A DNA stretch of 64,000 nt from Portulaca oleracea (Eukaryota > Streptophyta > Magnoliopsida > Caryophyllales > Portulacaceae): the NCBI GenBank assembly GCA_029582165.1, contig CM055869.1, positions 59,219,518-59,283,517 on the forward strand, in the 5' to 3' direction. Of the stretch, positions 1-18,781 are shown piece after piece. Position numbers and translations under genes: made by a program. The notes beneath the pieces were generated by a model. The model saw only the letters and a program-made list of their open reading frames with translations. It made no database searches and was not told the origin of the DNA. Position 1 is the stretch's first letter. Every line of letters starts with the position of its first letter.

Positions 1-324
1 AAATCATTTTCTTGTGTACCAAACACGGGAAAATATCAAATGAAAATATCAAATGAAAATTCATTTCCAAAAAAAAACATTTTCAAAGGAAAACCATTTT
101 CCTTTACACTTAACACATCCTTAATAATTTTTTTTAATACGTAATCACTTATGCTCCCTTTCTTTTACCTTCATATCATATATTAGGGGTAATGAAAATG
201 AGGTCAATCTTATTTTTGTTTCGAGACAAGGATAAATATATTTTAATTTAAATCTTTCCCATCTCATCCCTTCCTCTCCAATAACCTACCCCAATCCAAA
301 CAGTTTGTATGGAAAATTATATTA

Positions 325-692
325 TTGGGTTTGACAAGCATGGTACCATTTGAAACAGAGACCAAGAACCTGCCAACAAGACTACTTCCAAAGCTTGAGT
401 TTCTTGATTTAAGTTTGAATATAGAGTTGGGCAGCAACAACATCCTATCAATAGCAAGTGCATTGCCATCACTCAAACATCTCAAGTTATCCGGCGTTGG
501 CTTGAATGGGCAGATTAAACTTGATGGTAAGCATATATATCCACTATTAGTAGTATCCAAAATGACACTAAACATATCAGCGAATGCAACTAAGTGTTAA
601 TTTTACAACCAATGCAGATTTTGAGGCCATGAAAACTGGAGGAGCTGGATTTGAGTAATAATGACATCACTAGTTTCCTCAACTATAATGGT
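325..692 (+). pseudogene. Damaged 5' exons of an LRR receptor-like protein
   Basis: Two exon-like blocks code for the N-terminal side of an extracellular leucine-rich-repeat receptor-like protein. The first block (about 340-526) encodes LRR text such as LPKLEFLDLS and ALPSLKHLKLSG and ends at a good donor (G|GTAAGC). The second (about 617-691) starts after a CAG acceptor, and its expected frame would read EELDLSNNDITSFLNYN. That frame is only reached if about two bases are missing near 632; as written, the spliced frame meets a TAA within 15 codons. No signal-peptide exon is visible upstream in the window. The donor of the second block leaves one base, and no acceptor near 2450 restores the frame of the main exon. 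I read this as a broken 5' half of the downstream RLP gene. A sequencing error or unseen exons remain possible. Confidence 0.6.
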
Positions 693-832
693 ACCATCTC
701 TATTTATTAATTATTATTATACTCTACTTGTTTCACAATTTTCTATTTTAACTAACGTTTTTGGTTTCACAACAAATTCTACCATAGTTGAAAATTTTAA
801 ACTATTCATTTATAAAGAATAAATCATATTTG

Positions 833-1478
833 TTAAAAAGATTTATATCCTCCTAAACATGGTTAATTACTGTAACAAGTTAGTTTGATCAACCTACATT
901 TATTTTGAGTTTTTATGGTAAAATTAATGGTATTTTCACTTTTCAATTAAGATAGTTGAAAAAAAGTCAATTATGGTAGAATTTCCTTAAAAATATTCAA
1001 TTTTGTAAAACATTGTAACTTAACATATAGATTTACTTATTATAACAAGTACTTTGGTGAATATGTATATTAATTTTAATTTTTAATGGTAAAATTAAGG
1101 GTAATTATACATTTCAACTACCATAGTTGAAAAAATTTTCAACTATTGTAGAATCTCCCAAAAATAAATCATACTAGTACTTAGACCAATAAATTGTATA
1201 TAATATTTAAAATATTATCGAGGTAATATTTAAATAAATAAATAGAAAGACAATAATGCAAAATAAAAAAGAATGGTTTTCTTATTTAAAAGAATAAAAA
1301 AAGAATAGTGCATAAGAAAAAAAAAAGAAATAAGAGTCATTAATGCAAACATACACATTAATGTACCTATTATAATATTACATGATTATTTTTTAAAAAT
1401 TAAATAGAATCAATTATAAATTTCCCAAAATTCCCTTATTAAAATCCACATATTTCGATCTTCACTCTTTGTACCCAG

Positions 1479-1543
<65 letters not shown>

Positions 1544-1831
1544 TTTTTAAAAAGATTTTTATCCTCCTAAACATGATTAACTATTGTAACAAGTTATTTT
1601 CATCAACCTACATTGATTTTGAATTTTTATTGTAAAATTAATGGTATTTCCACTTTTCAACTATGATAGTTGAAAAAAAAGTCAATTATGGTCAAATTTC
1701 CTTTAAAGAAATTCAATTTTGTAAAAAATTATAACTTAACATATAGATTTACTTATTGTAACAAGTCCTACGGTGAATATATATTAATTTTATTTTTTTA
1801 ATGGTAAAATTAAGGGTAATTATATATTTGA
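833..1831. repeat. About 290-bp direct duplication flanking an (AT)n tract in the RLP intron
   Basis: Positions about 833-1118 and 1546-1831 are two direct copies sharing long stretches, for example around ATCCTCCTAAACATG and TAACTTAACATATAGATTTAC. They are separated by about 430 bp that includes a long (AT)n tract at about 1481-1541. The duplication lies in the large intron between the damaged 5' exons and the main RLP exon. No coding potential is seen in it. Confidence 0.75.
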
Positions 1832-2450
1832 CATGTGCCAATTATATAGTGTTTTTTTTATAAAAAAATAATATTAATTTTTGATGTGAAAAAGTATGAA
1901 TGAATTTCTATGGTTGTAAATAAAATTGAATGAAGTTCCAAAAAATGAGAATAATGGGTGATATGGAAGGGGTGGACCCCACTTATATCAAAGATAAATT
2001 GTTTCCTTTGTAGTCATAAAGTTATATTTTAGACATTTTTTTCCTGAAATTCAAATGCTTAGAATGCGTTGGCTATGCCAATAATTAAAAATGACACCTT
2101 AATCTAATGAACCCATTCATTACATATATTTTAGACATTTTTTTAGTAAATTAAAAAAATTATGGATAAAATTATGATTTTATAGAATTTATATGTAGTA
2201 TTATAGTTGTAAAGTCAATCATATCATTTTTTTTCAATTTAGTATGCAAATATATAGATTTTATATTAAGACAAAATATTTAAAAAGTGTCATATTCCAA
2301 GACTCGTAACATTTTGTATTTACTCAGGTGGATACCTTTTTGATGAAATTTTAAAAAAAATATCTTGAAGCCAATAATGAAAAAGTTACCTGCAACTAAT
2401 ATGAAAGATGCTTTTATTCTATTTTAATTTCTAGTTAACTAATGTACTAG

Positions 2451-4587
2451 TGTCAAGCACCATTTGAATGCATTACAAAACTTTACAGGTTGTGATCAAA
2501 TGCAAAAACTTCAAAAGCTCGACTTGTCCTTCAATGCATTGAGAGCATTTCCTTCATGTTGGGCTAACTTATCATCCCTTCAGACGTTGGACATCTCTAA
2601 CAATCAAATCACAGGAAACATTGCTTCATCTCCTCTTATTCACCTACACTCTCTTGAGTCCCTCTCCATGAGAAGGAATATGATTCAGATCCCAGATTCC
2701 TTCAGTGCATTTCAAAACCACACCAAATTGAAGTATTTTCTTGCTTCATCAAACCAAGTAATTGTTGACAACTCAAACCAAGATGTCCACTCATTGGCTG
2801 TCGGTCACGGATTGCAACTCGAGGTTCTTGACTTGTCAGATTGCGAAGCCACCACATATCCCTCATTCCTTCATCATCAACATAACTTAAGAGCTGTTGA
2901 TCTCTCTGATAATGTCATGGAAGGAATTTTGCCTAAGTGGTTGTTGGAGAACAACTTACAATTGGAAGAACTGTTCATGAGAAACAACTCTCTTAGTGGA
3001 GAGCTACAACTACCTTCTTTGACGCACAATCATCTAAGTGTACTAGACATCTCAGGAAACAATTTGAGTGGATATATTCCACCAAATATAAGTAGAGTGT
3101 TTCCACAGTTGAGTGTTTTGGACATGTCGGATAATGGATTCAGTGGAGATATTCCTTTCAGCCTCTTTGATACCCTCAAGTCTTTAGAATTATCAGGCAA
3201 CCGTTTATCCGGGGGATTGTGGAACTCAACTAGAAGCCATTCTCATGGCCAGTTGCGTTGGCTTGTTCTGTCATTTAACAAATTTGAAGGAGAATTACCA
3301 CCTTTCTATGGCTTCTCATCCTTGAAGATTTTAGATTTGCAAGGGAACAATTTCTCTGGAATAATTCAGCCAAACATGTTCAATGCAAGTTTGGACGTGT
3401 TGAATCTCAGTAACAATTCTCTGAAAGGGCCTATTCCAAAAGATTTCTGCAGATTTGATGGACTCATGGTATTGGATCTTTCGTACAATATGTTGAATGG
3501 GTCCATGCAACCTTGCCTCTTTTACTTGTCAAGGATTAAGCTTCTCTCTCTTAATAACAATAAATTAAGTGGTGGCATTAACTACAGGTTTGAGTACTCC
3601 TCCTATTCAAGTTTGACTTCTCTAGATCTAAGTCATAATGATTTGGTTGGAGAAGTTTCGGCTTCCATCGGGAATTTTACTTATTTAGGTGCGCTAATCT
3701 TGAAAGGCAACCAATTTCATGGTGTAATTCCAATTCAGCTATGCAAGTTGAGTAATTTAGCCATCCTAGATCTCTCAAACAACAATTTGAGTGGTCCAAT
3801 TCCTTCTTGCTTAAGCAATATGCCCTTCGATGGTGATGGCATCGGTGGTTTTTTTGGGTTACTAGGAGAACTTGGCAATATTGGAGATAGATATCTTATG
3901 CCATCCCACGTTCTTTATGATCTTGAAACAAGGCTGACTTTCACAACGAAGAGTATGAGCTACATTTACCAAGGCACACCCCTTGACTCCATATCAGGGA
4001 TAGATTTGTCTTGCAATCGATTTTCAGGTGAAATACCACGAGGGTTCGGAAACTTGAACAAGCTACATGCATTGAATTTGTCTCATAATAACTTACATGG
4101 CTCTATTCCAGCATCCTTTTCAAACTTGAAGAGCATTGAGAGCCTCGATCTTTCATACAATAGTTTGAATGGAAGCATCCCTGCCCAACTACTAGAATTA
4201 TACAGTCTAGAAGTATTCAAGGTTGCATACAATAACTTATCAGGACAAGTGCCTTTGACAGCTCAATTCGCAACGTTCAATGCAAGTGACTACGAAGGTA
4301 ATCCTTTACTTTGTGGTTCTCCAATACTCAAGAGTTGCACACCTGTTGGTGAATTGCCTCCAACTGAACCAAACAATGTGGGAAAAGAAGAAGAAGAAGA
4401 AGGGTGGATAGACATGGAGGCCTTCTACATGAGTTTTGCAGCATCATCAGTGACTATGTTTCTGGCTGTGGTGGTCATTTTGTGGATTAATCCTTATTGG
4501 TGCAGTGTATTGTTCTACCTTGCAAAAATATGTGTCCTTTCCACCTACTATTTCATTGAGGACACCTATAGGAGAGTACTTAGATGA
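2451..4587 (+). CDS. LRR receptor-like protein (RLP14/15-like), main C-terminal exon
   Basis: This is one open exon of about 710 codons, ending at TGA 4585-4587. It encodes more than twenty plant-type extracellular LRRs with recurrent LxxLxLSxNxLxGxIP signatures and frequent N-glycosylation sites. An island region (about residues 460-515) follows, then four more LRRs, a C-terminal cap (YEGNPLLCGSP...C) and an acidic stretch (KEEEEEG). A single membrane span follows (VTMFLAVVVILWI), with a short tail of about 35 residues and no kinase. This is the layout of Arabidopsis RLP14/15-type receptor-like proteins: surface proteins that need a partner kinase for signalling. The acceptor is probably TAG at 2448-2450. 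The reading frame is open upstream of 2464, so the translation start is not in this exon. The upstream exons are damaged, so the gene may be a pseudogene despite this intact exon. Confidence 0.85.
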
Positions 4588-4891
4588 GTCAAGAGTGTTT
4601 AAATATGATTTCCTTCAATGCAGTGTATCATCAGAATAAGTGTATGTATGTGTTTTTTCTTCTAAATGGATGTAAAATATTATGTCAGCAGAAATGACAT
4701 TTTGAGTCGCATACTTGCTTATAGTAAGGTGTGAAAGAAATTAATATAAATGGTCAACTTGTTTAGATATATCATGCAATGAAAATTTTCAATTTTAGAT
4801 TCAGTATCATTAGCGATAGGGAAGTGGCTCGAATAAGCATAGAGCACTAACCAAAGGCAAAGAGAAAAGTGTGATGTTCTTTATTTGAATG

Positions 4892-4939
<48 letters not shown>
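4892..4939. repeat. (AT)n microsatellite
   Basis: An uninterrupted AT dinucleotide run that directly precedes the LINE fragment. A similar run follows that fragment at about 5518-5559. Further dinucleotide runs occur at 1481-1541 and 26313-26375, the last as (TG)n followed by (TA)n. Confidence 0.95.
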
Positions 4940-4943
<4 letters not shown>

Positions 4944-5512
4944 ATAGAGTGGATTGGTTCCCAATCTTATGGAATGGTCTCAAGGTGTCGAACTTTTCGT
5001 TTATTGCTTGGCTGACAATCCAGGAAAGGCTGGTTACTATTGTATGAAGAGATTTGGCTACTCCCTTGCTAGTCGATGCCCCTTGTGTCTTCAAGCTGAG
5101 GAAACTGTTAGTCACATCTTCTTCAAGGGTTCTTTCTCTATTAGAGTGGGCTTTTATATTATGTCATCCTTGTTCACTCTCAACTTGGATTAGGACAACC
5201 GGTCATCGTATTGTTCAAGTATATGCATAAGAAGTTGAGGGACCGAATTAGTTTGGGCATCACTGCTTTGATTTACCATATTTGGTTTGAGCGAAATTTG
5301 CGAATTTTTCAATGTAAGGAAAGAACTTTTGATAGTATAGTGGGTTTTATTGTAAATGATATAAACTTTAGATTGGAGTAGTTTTGTTCTAGGATTGATT
5401 TTGATTTGGTTTTTCCCTTTGTTTTCCTTGGGCAGGATAATGTTTTCCCCTCTAGGTATGCCTAGAGTATACTTGTAAATCAGTTTTGGCAATGAAAAGT
5501 TCTCACAAATTT

Positions 5513-5517
<5 letters not shown>
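4940..5517 (+). mobile_element. Truncated LINE 3' end (zf-RVT region)
   Basis: The translated text has the zinc-binding region found at the C-terminus of plant non-LTR reverse transcriptases: SLASRCPLCLQAEETVSHIFF, with a CPxC...H pattern (about 5065-5115). A frameshift follows, and then the typical tail IYHIWFERNLRIF in another frame (about 5226-5381), ending at TAG. A short 3' UTR leads straight into (AT)n at 5518. The 5' side is cut off at another (AT)n run, so the copy appears to have landed in a TA microsatellite. It is a dead fragment without a complete ORF. Confidence 0.75.

Positions 5518-5559
<42 letters not shown>
5518..5559. repeat. (AT)n microsatellite at the LINE 3' end
   Basis: A pure AT run just after the LINE-like 3' UTR. 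Together with 4892-4939 it may be the split target microsatellite. Confidence 0.95.
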
Positions 5560-5562
<3 letters not shown>

Positions 5563-5794
5563 AGCGGATCCAGTAGGAAGAGAGTTCAGGTAAAAAGGTG
5601 AGAAGAGCAAATCACATCCCTTGATTTTACTGTGGTCATGGATATCAGAGAGTGTGGTCATGGATTTCCTTTTACATAAATTATCTATTGTGATGAGCAC
5701 TGCTTATCTTCTGTATGATTGCCTTTTGTTAACCAAAATTTTCAGCATTTAATCATTTGTTCTCTTATTAGTCTCCTCAGAGGCCAATGGAATT

Positions 5795-6001
5795 AAGGCC
5801 CCGTTCTTTAATGTGACTGGTTGGTCACGGTTCCGCATCGCATCATAGCTTTCCATATTCCACCACAGCCCACCACAATCTACCATCTCAATTTCAAATA
5901 TATCAATCCACTTACAATTATTTTCACCACAATCTTCCACATTCCACCACAATTTTCAAATTTCCACAGCACCGCAACTAACCGCAAAAAAAAGGGACCT
6001 A
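5795..6001. mobile_element. hAT-like MITE (AGGCCCCGTTCTTT ends)
   Basis: The left end reads AAGGCCCCGTTCTTT. The right end read backwards is AGGTCCCTTTTTTTTGCGG. The interior is rich in CCGC/CCAC repeats (caccacaatc...). The GGCCCYGTTCTTT terminal motif is common in plant hAT-type MITEs. A related truncated piece (GGCGTCGTTCTTT, read on the minus strand) lies at about 39945-40075. No clear 8-bp target duplication was seen, so the exact ends are uncertain. Confidence 0.4.
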
Positions 6002-6249
6002 AATTGGATGAAAGAGAATGTCTTTTACGAGTTTAGTAAATTATACATTGTGGGTTATGTACTACTCCTCGTGTCACTAGAAGGTGTGCGGAGGCAATTC
6101 AATTAGTAAATTATACATTGTGCGGATGGTCGCGATCATGACACCTCATCTCACACCCATAACCCATGAAGACTACGTCACCCTTTCCTCAAGTCAAAGG
6201 TATCACGGTCGATCGTGACAAAGCCATGTCACACCTGTGACCAAGCTGC

Positions 6250-9200
6250 ATTTCATCGATTTTTAGGGGGTAAGATGATTGTGTTTTGTCCCATTTTGCC
6301 ACATGTATATAAAGTTAACTTTGATTTTTAGATAGCAAATTTTCATTACTAGGTTTTATTGTCTCTCTCTAGAACTCTATTGTAGATGGCGTTGTCGTAC
6401 TTTTAGAAGTATGATTATCATATCCTCGGGCAGTTCTGTTCCAAGCACTCAAAACTGACTCAAGTGTTTTAGGCTAGGTAAAATAAGTCAATGATAATGG
6501 TGGTGATCAAGGAAAACACATGAACTACGAAAACAATAAAAATATCCAGGTTGCAATATAAATATTCAACAGCTAATTAATTTGAACGGCATAACCTACC
6601 CATTCTAAACAAGTAATCAAGAGGGGTTGATTGCAACATTAAAGAATGTTAAAGCCCTCTCTTGAGGGTTAGGGGCTAGCTTAACTATTCTAAGTGAGTA
6701 TTCTCATAGAGTTAAGCCAATTAAACTATAGAAATAACAACCTACACCTAGTCAAAATTCAACACTGTCGTATCAAAACCTTAACCATTTTCTCTACATG
6801 CACTTGCGAATTGATCTCACCTCTTAGCATAAATCAATTGCCTAAGAAACGCAGATGAACACTCTCTCGGGCATTTCATCAAACATGTGGTGGGTAAAGA
6901 GAAAACTTCACATTACAAGCATGAATTTGATATATTAAGCCTAAACAAAATTAATTCATTATCAAATATATCAATCACAACCCAAAAAAACATAACTAAC
7001 AACTAGTTAGCATATTGAAGTAATTAGAGAGAAAAGAAGCGAATCTAACAACAAAATAAATGAACATAAATATATAAAAAGAAGAGAAAGCAAACTTGAT
7101 CTTGAATTGGATGCGACATTCGGAAATGATGTGCAAAGCATAATCTAAAACCTATAAACTACCCTAAAGCCTCTAGAGAGGCTAGAGAGAAATCTCTCTC
7201 CAAAACCTAGAAGAAAAACTAGAATGAACGTAAATATCAAACCGATGTTTATTTCTAAGTTAAAAGACTAAAAAGGTGTAAACTGCTATTTGGAACAGGC
7301 AGTGCCGAATTTGGAACAACATGTGTTGACTTTCTGGATTTCTAGGCTTTAGCACAGCCTGTGCTAAACTGGCACAACCTATGCTCACTAAGCTTGACTT
7401 CTTTTCTTCACACTCCAACCTTCTATTGTTTGTCGCATTCTTCCTTAGCATCCCGAAGCCATGTATTCTTCATGAAATGGAAGTTTTGTTTTCATAATTA
7501 GTTTATTAATTACTAGTTAGGAAAGAGTCAACATAAACAAAAGCTCATCATGCCAATCACATATTATTCAAGACCCCTTTTTTTCTCTTTTTTATTTCTT
7601 CTTTTTTTCATTTTTCTAAATTGTTTTATTTCCTTTTTTCATTTTATTTTTCATTCTTCTTTTTTCCAATTTTTTTCTTTGTTTTCCTTTTTTTTTTTTT
7701 GAATCTTTGTTTTCATTTTATTTTCTAGGCGAATAACATGGATATAATAAGAACAACTCTAATCCCAACAGTTACAAGTTACAACCTTTGAGGATAAAAG
7801 AGTAGAAAGAATATTCGTCAATGCACTCCCCTTGTAGCAACAAACCATCAACTCTTAACAATTGACCAAAACTGCCCCATACAACTGAACTGTTGCTCAT
7901 TCTATATTGGCTAAGGGTAGTGAATCAAAAAAAAAGGTCAAGATGTACACTTATATGATAAACAACAAGATAGGAAAAAGGGTTACCACGGGCTTGCAAA
8001 AAGAAGTCAAAATGTTATGTGCCTTTTTGGCTATATAGCTACAAAAATGAGCTTCAATCATATCAACACGATGCACAAATCAAATGTAGTTTTGAAGAGA
8101 GTCAAGTCAAATTCTAGAGTTACACACATGGTAAGATCACGCTCAAAAGAAAATGAGACTATAAAAGTGATAGTCGTTTAGGCTCAGAAGAGGACCTCAC
8201 GGCTCAACCTACCACAATCACAACAATCTAGTTCTTTTGACGTACCAAGTACAGGAATTTCAAAATCATGCGCAAGGATCGTTCAAGACGAGATGAGTCA
8301 CAGACAAGACAATGAACCTCAATCAAAATTAGCAACCAAGTCTCTTTCATCATCCAAACCAAGCTAAAATCCCAAAGTACACACTTGCAATGACAATCCA
8401 GTACACACCCATCATAGGAGGGGTTTTCACTATCACACCAACTTTTTCCTTTTTTTCCTATTTTCCAAAAGTAAGAAACTACTAAAGAAAGCAATAAACT
8501 AACTAACGAAAATTAAAGCAAAGAGGGATTCGATGTATACCTTGAATGCTTAAGAGTATCCCAATTCCACTTAGTATTCACCTTTAGCAATCAAGATGAA
8601 TGTGATACTATTCTAAGTGCATAAAAGGGGAAAAGTATGGTCCTAAGCATCTAAAATGCAACCTATAATCTAATGAATGCTTAACAATGATCCCAAACAA
8701 ACTAATGCAACTTATAGTCCAATGAGTGCTAAAACAAATGAAAACATATTCCAAATGCAACTACTATATGCAATTCGACCACTATATGCACCAACCATAA
8801 GCCAACATCATACCAGTTAAATCACACCTCACAAAAGCATTAAACTCTCCTCCCCCGTGCTCAAAGCTTTCATTGTCCTCAATGAAAACATATACAATTC
8901 GATGCTTACTAATCCTCATGATTCAAGTCAAGGGACCCAATTACAACCTTTAACACCAATTTAGGGCATAATGGAGGGCATTGGAATGAGCAACAGCACA
9001 TACTGTAATAGAAGATCTAGTGTCAACTAATTCTAGCCCAAAATGCAATCTTGGACAATGAGAAAGGCAATCCAACAGTAAACAATCTAGACAAGCAATT
9101 TATGTGATAGAGCAACAAAAATAAGCAGAGGGGGCATGAGATAATTGAGTAATACTTACAGTGCCAGCAAACCCCATAATTTGAATAAAGTTAGCCCAAC

Positions 9201-9430
9201 ATACAATTGTTGACAATGAGCAAGGCTTGAATTTTGTCAACACAGATACACTTGAAGAACCAGTTATCCAAAGTCACTTAACAGTCAACACCCAAGCTCT
9301 AGAAAGACATATACATTAAAGCAAATACCATAGGCATCTATTACAAGGGATTGGAGGACATCTGAATACAATCAGTCTTATGTCGACAAACAATACCCAT
9401 CTTCTCTCTCGCCGTCTTCCATCTTTTGAG
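6250..9430 (-). other. Noncoding stretch resembling decayed Ty3 retroelement 3' region
   Basis: About 3 kb without any gene. On the minus strand there is GAGGACAATGAAAGC followed by GCACGGGGGAGGAGAG (around 8846-8885). That purine-rich text resembles what precedes the 3' LTR in Tat/Athila-type Ty3 elements. No gag-pol frame, LTR pair or target duplication was found, so this is only a resemblance. Confidence 0.25.
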
Positions 9431-9725
9431 AGACTAAGAGTATGTTAAATCCATAGGTAAGGTAAGGTAAATAAGTTTTGATAATTTTGATAAATTTAAA
9501 TCATTTTTCGATACTTTTTTGGTAATTTTTGATAATTTTGGGTGAATTTTAATCAATATATGTGAATAGTTAACAAAAATTCAATTTCTTTTTATACATA
9601 ATTTACTTATCAATATTTATAAACTTACCATTTACCCATGATTTTTACGGACTCTAACTCTAGAAAGACATATGCATTCAAGCAAATAGATCACATGTAT
9701 TATATCATAGGCATCCATTACAAAC
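9297..9725. repeat. Direct repeat around a MITE-like insert at the malic enzyme 3' side
   Basis: The text CTCTAGAAAGACATAT...CATAGGCATC(T/C)ATTACAA occurs twice, at about 9297-9345 and about 9657-9725. Between the copies lies AT-rich sequence whose ends are roughly complementary (GTTAAATCCATAGGTAA at 9435 against ...TTTACCCATGATTTTTACGG near 9645), like a MITE. The right copy lies within about 220 bp of the malic enzyme stop codon, probably in or next to its 3' UTR. Confidence 0.55.
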
Positions 9726-9880
9726 ATACACGGCATGCTCAAATGCCAAATACACAAACATCACGTACAAGAACAATAACAAGTACAAAGGATGGTACAT
9801 TAAAAGCGCAAAAACAAAACCACCTAGTGGTAGGGAAAAGGCTATCTCCGGCGTTCAGCCATTGTAACGACACAGCCCAT

Positions 9881-17312
<7,432 letters not shown>

Positions 17313-17376
17313 TGTTGACTGATCTTCTCCTTCTTCTGCTACAAATTTCTCTCTCCAAAACCACAGTTTACTCAGC

Positions 17377-17445
17377 TTACTCTTGGAATTTGAACTTGAA
17401 GAATTTGGGGAAGAACAGCAGATGAAGTTGAGATTTTTCTTCCAT
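17377..17445 (-). other. Possible upstream ORF in malic enzyme leader
   Basis: A 22-codon ORF (starting MEEKSQLHLL) with its own stop ends 64 bp upstream of the main ATG. It would lie in the mRNA leader if transcription starts near the TATA-like site at about 17535-17546. Being separated by a stop, it cannot extend the enzyme's N-terminus. Whether it is in the transcript is unknown. Confidence 0.3.
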
Positions 17446-17534
17446 GATCGAGTAGTAATTATAGCATGGCCAGGGCTACTACCACCGTCACCAGGAGTAG
17501 GGCCAGGACTTCTAGAAGCATTGGCGGCTTTGCT

Positions 17535-17546
17535 CTATATTTAAAA
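17535..17546 (-). promoter_or_regulatory. TATA-like box upstream of the malic enzyme gene
   Basis: The minus strand reads TTTTTTAAATATAGAG about 225 bp upstream of the start codon, a plausible core promoter for the 17312 start. Only the motif and its distance support it. Confidence 0.35.
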
Positions 17547-17639
17547 AAGGAAAAAGATTATTTTTAAATTTTGGTTGAATAGTCGTTTTTTTTGGAGGGG
17601 GGAGGTGTTTCACTATTTGGATAATGGACAATGATATTA

Positions 17640-17861
17640 CTCTTTTATTAGTCGTCTTGGAAATTGTGTCAAAATTTTGATTGTTAATATTTTATTTTAT
17701 ACAATATTTTGTAATATAAAATTGATATTATTAGATTCATAATAAAAAATATTATTAAAAAAATATAATATTATATTTTATTACAAAACATTTGTATTAG
17801 AAATTATTGATTAAAAATTGGCATTGAAAACTATATATGACAGATAAAAAAACGGAAGGAG
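17640..17861. mobile_element. Degenerate Stowaway-like MITE
   Basis: TA-flanked. The right end AACGGAAGGAG and the internal texts (TATAATATTATA, GAAATTATTGATTAAAAATTGGCATTG) match the better-kept copies at 21145 and 62801. The left end is diverged. It sits just upstream of the malic enzyme promoter. Confidence 0.5.
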
Positions 17862-18781
17862 TACCAATTTATTTATATATATTATCTGTAATTTCTCAAT
17901 TTATTGGTATCCACAATTTATAACAATTCATAGAAAAGAGTATGATAGGAGGCTTTGTTCTATAACTTAAAAATGAAAAGTAAATCTCGTTGAATAGTTG
18001 GGGGCGACAGCGAGAGCAGGAGCGTAGAAATATTTGGATTGGTATATTACTATAGTCCAAAAGAAAAATGAGTGGATGAATGAATGAAAATGTCCCGGAA
18101 TTTAACCAAAAGGACTAGTATTATATTGTTATTGATCAACTTTAGACCATGTTTGGCAACTAGATATTAACTGATAGTTGTTTGGATTCACTGTTCAACT
18201 TTAGTTGTATTGAGATAGCTGATTGTAGCAAAATTTTTTGTAAAATAGTTTTTTATGAACAATATGAAACAAAGAGAATATAGTACAAAAGAAAAATGAA
18301 TTAATGAATGAAATGTTGGAGAATTTATTTTTTTAAAAAAAGTGGTATTATGCTATTATTGATCAGCTAATTAGTCATTGATCCATAAGTGGTGTGTTTT
18401 AAGGTTTGAAATGATAATTAACGAATGAAAATCTTAAAGGTAATTTTAAAGTGGTGTATTAGGGAGAACTAAATATAGGAAAGACTGTCAATTTGAAAAA
18501 GTTGACTAACTTTCACAAAAAAATTTACCAATTAAACACTCCCCAAGAGTCAAAATTTTTAAAATTTAATTGACGCGTAGATTTAGGTGACAAATAAAAT
18601 GGGAATGAGAGACATAATACTATCAAAGATATTTGCTATATAGAAAATATTCTAAATCCTAAGAGTATTATCCTAAGAAATACCTATTTCTATGATAATA
18701 ATCTATATGCATGAGTAAAACAAAAAAGGGGCTAAATTGGTGGGAAAGGAAATTGAAATTAAATAAAAAATTGAAAATTGG

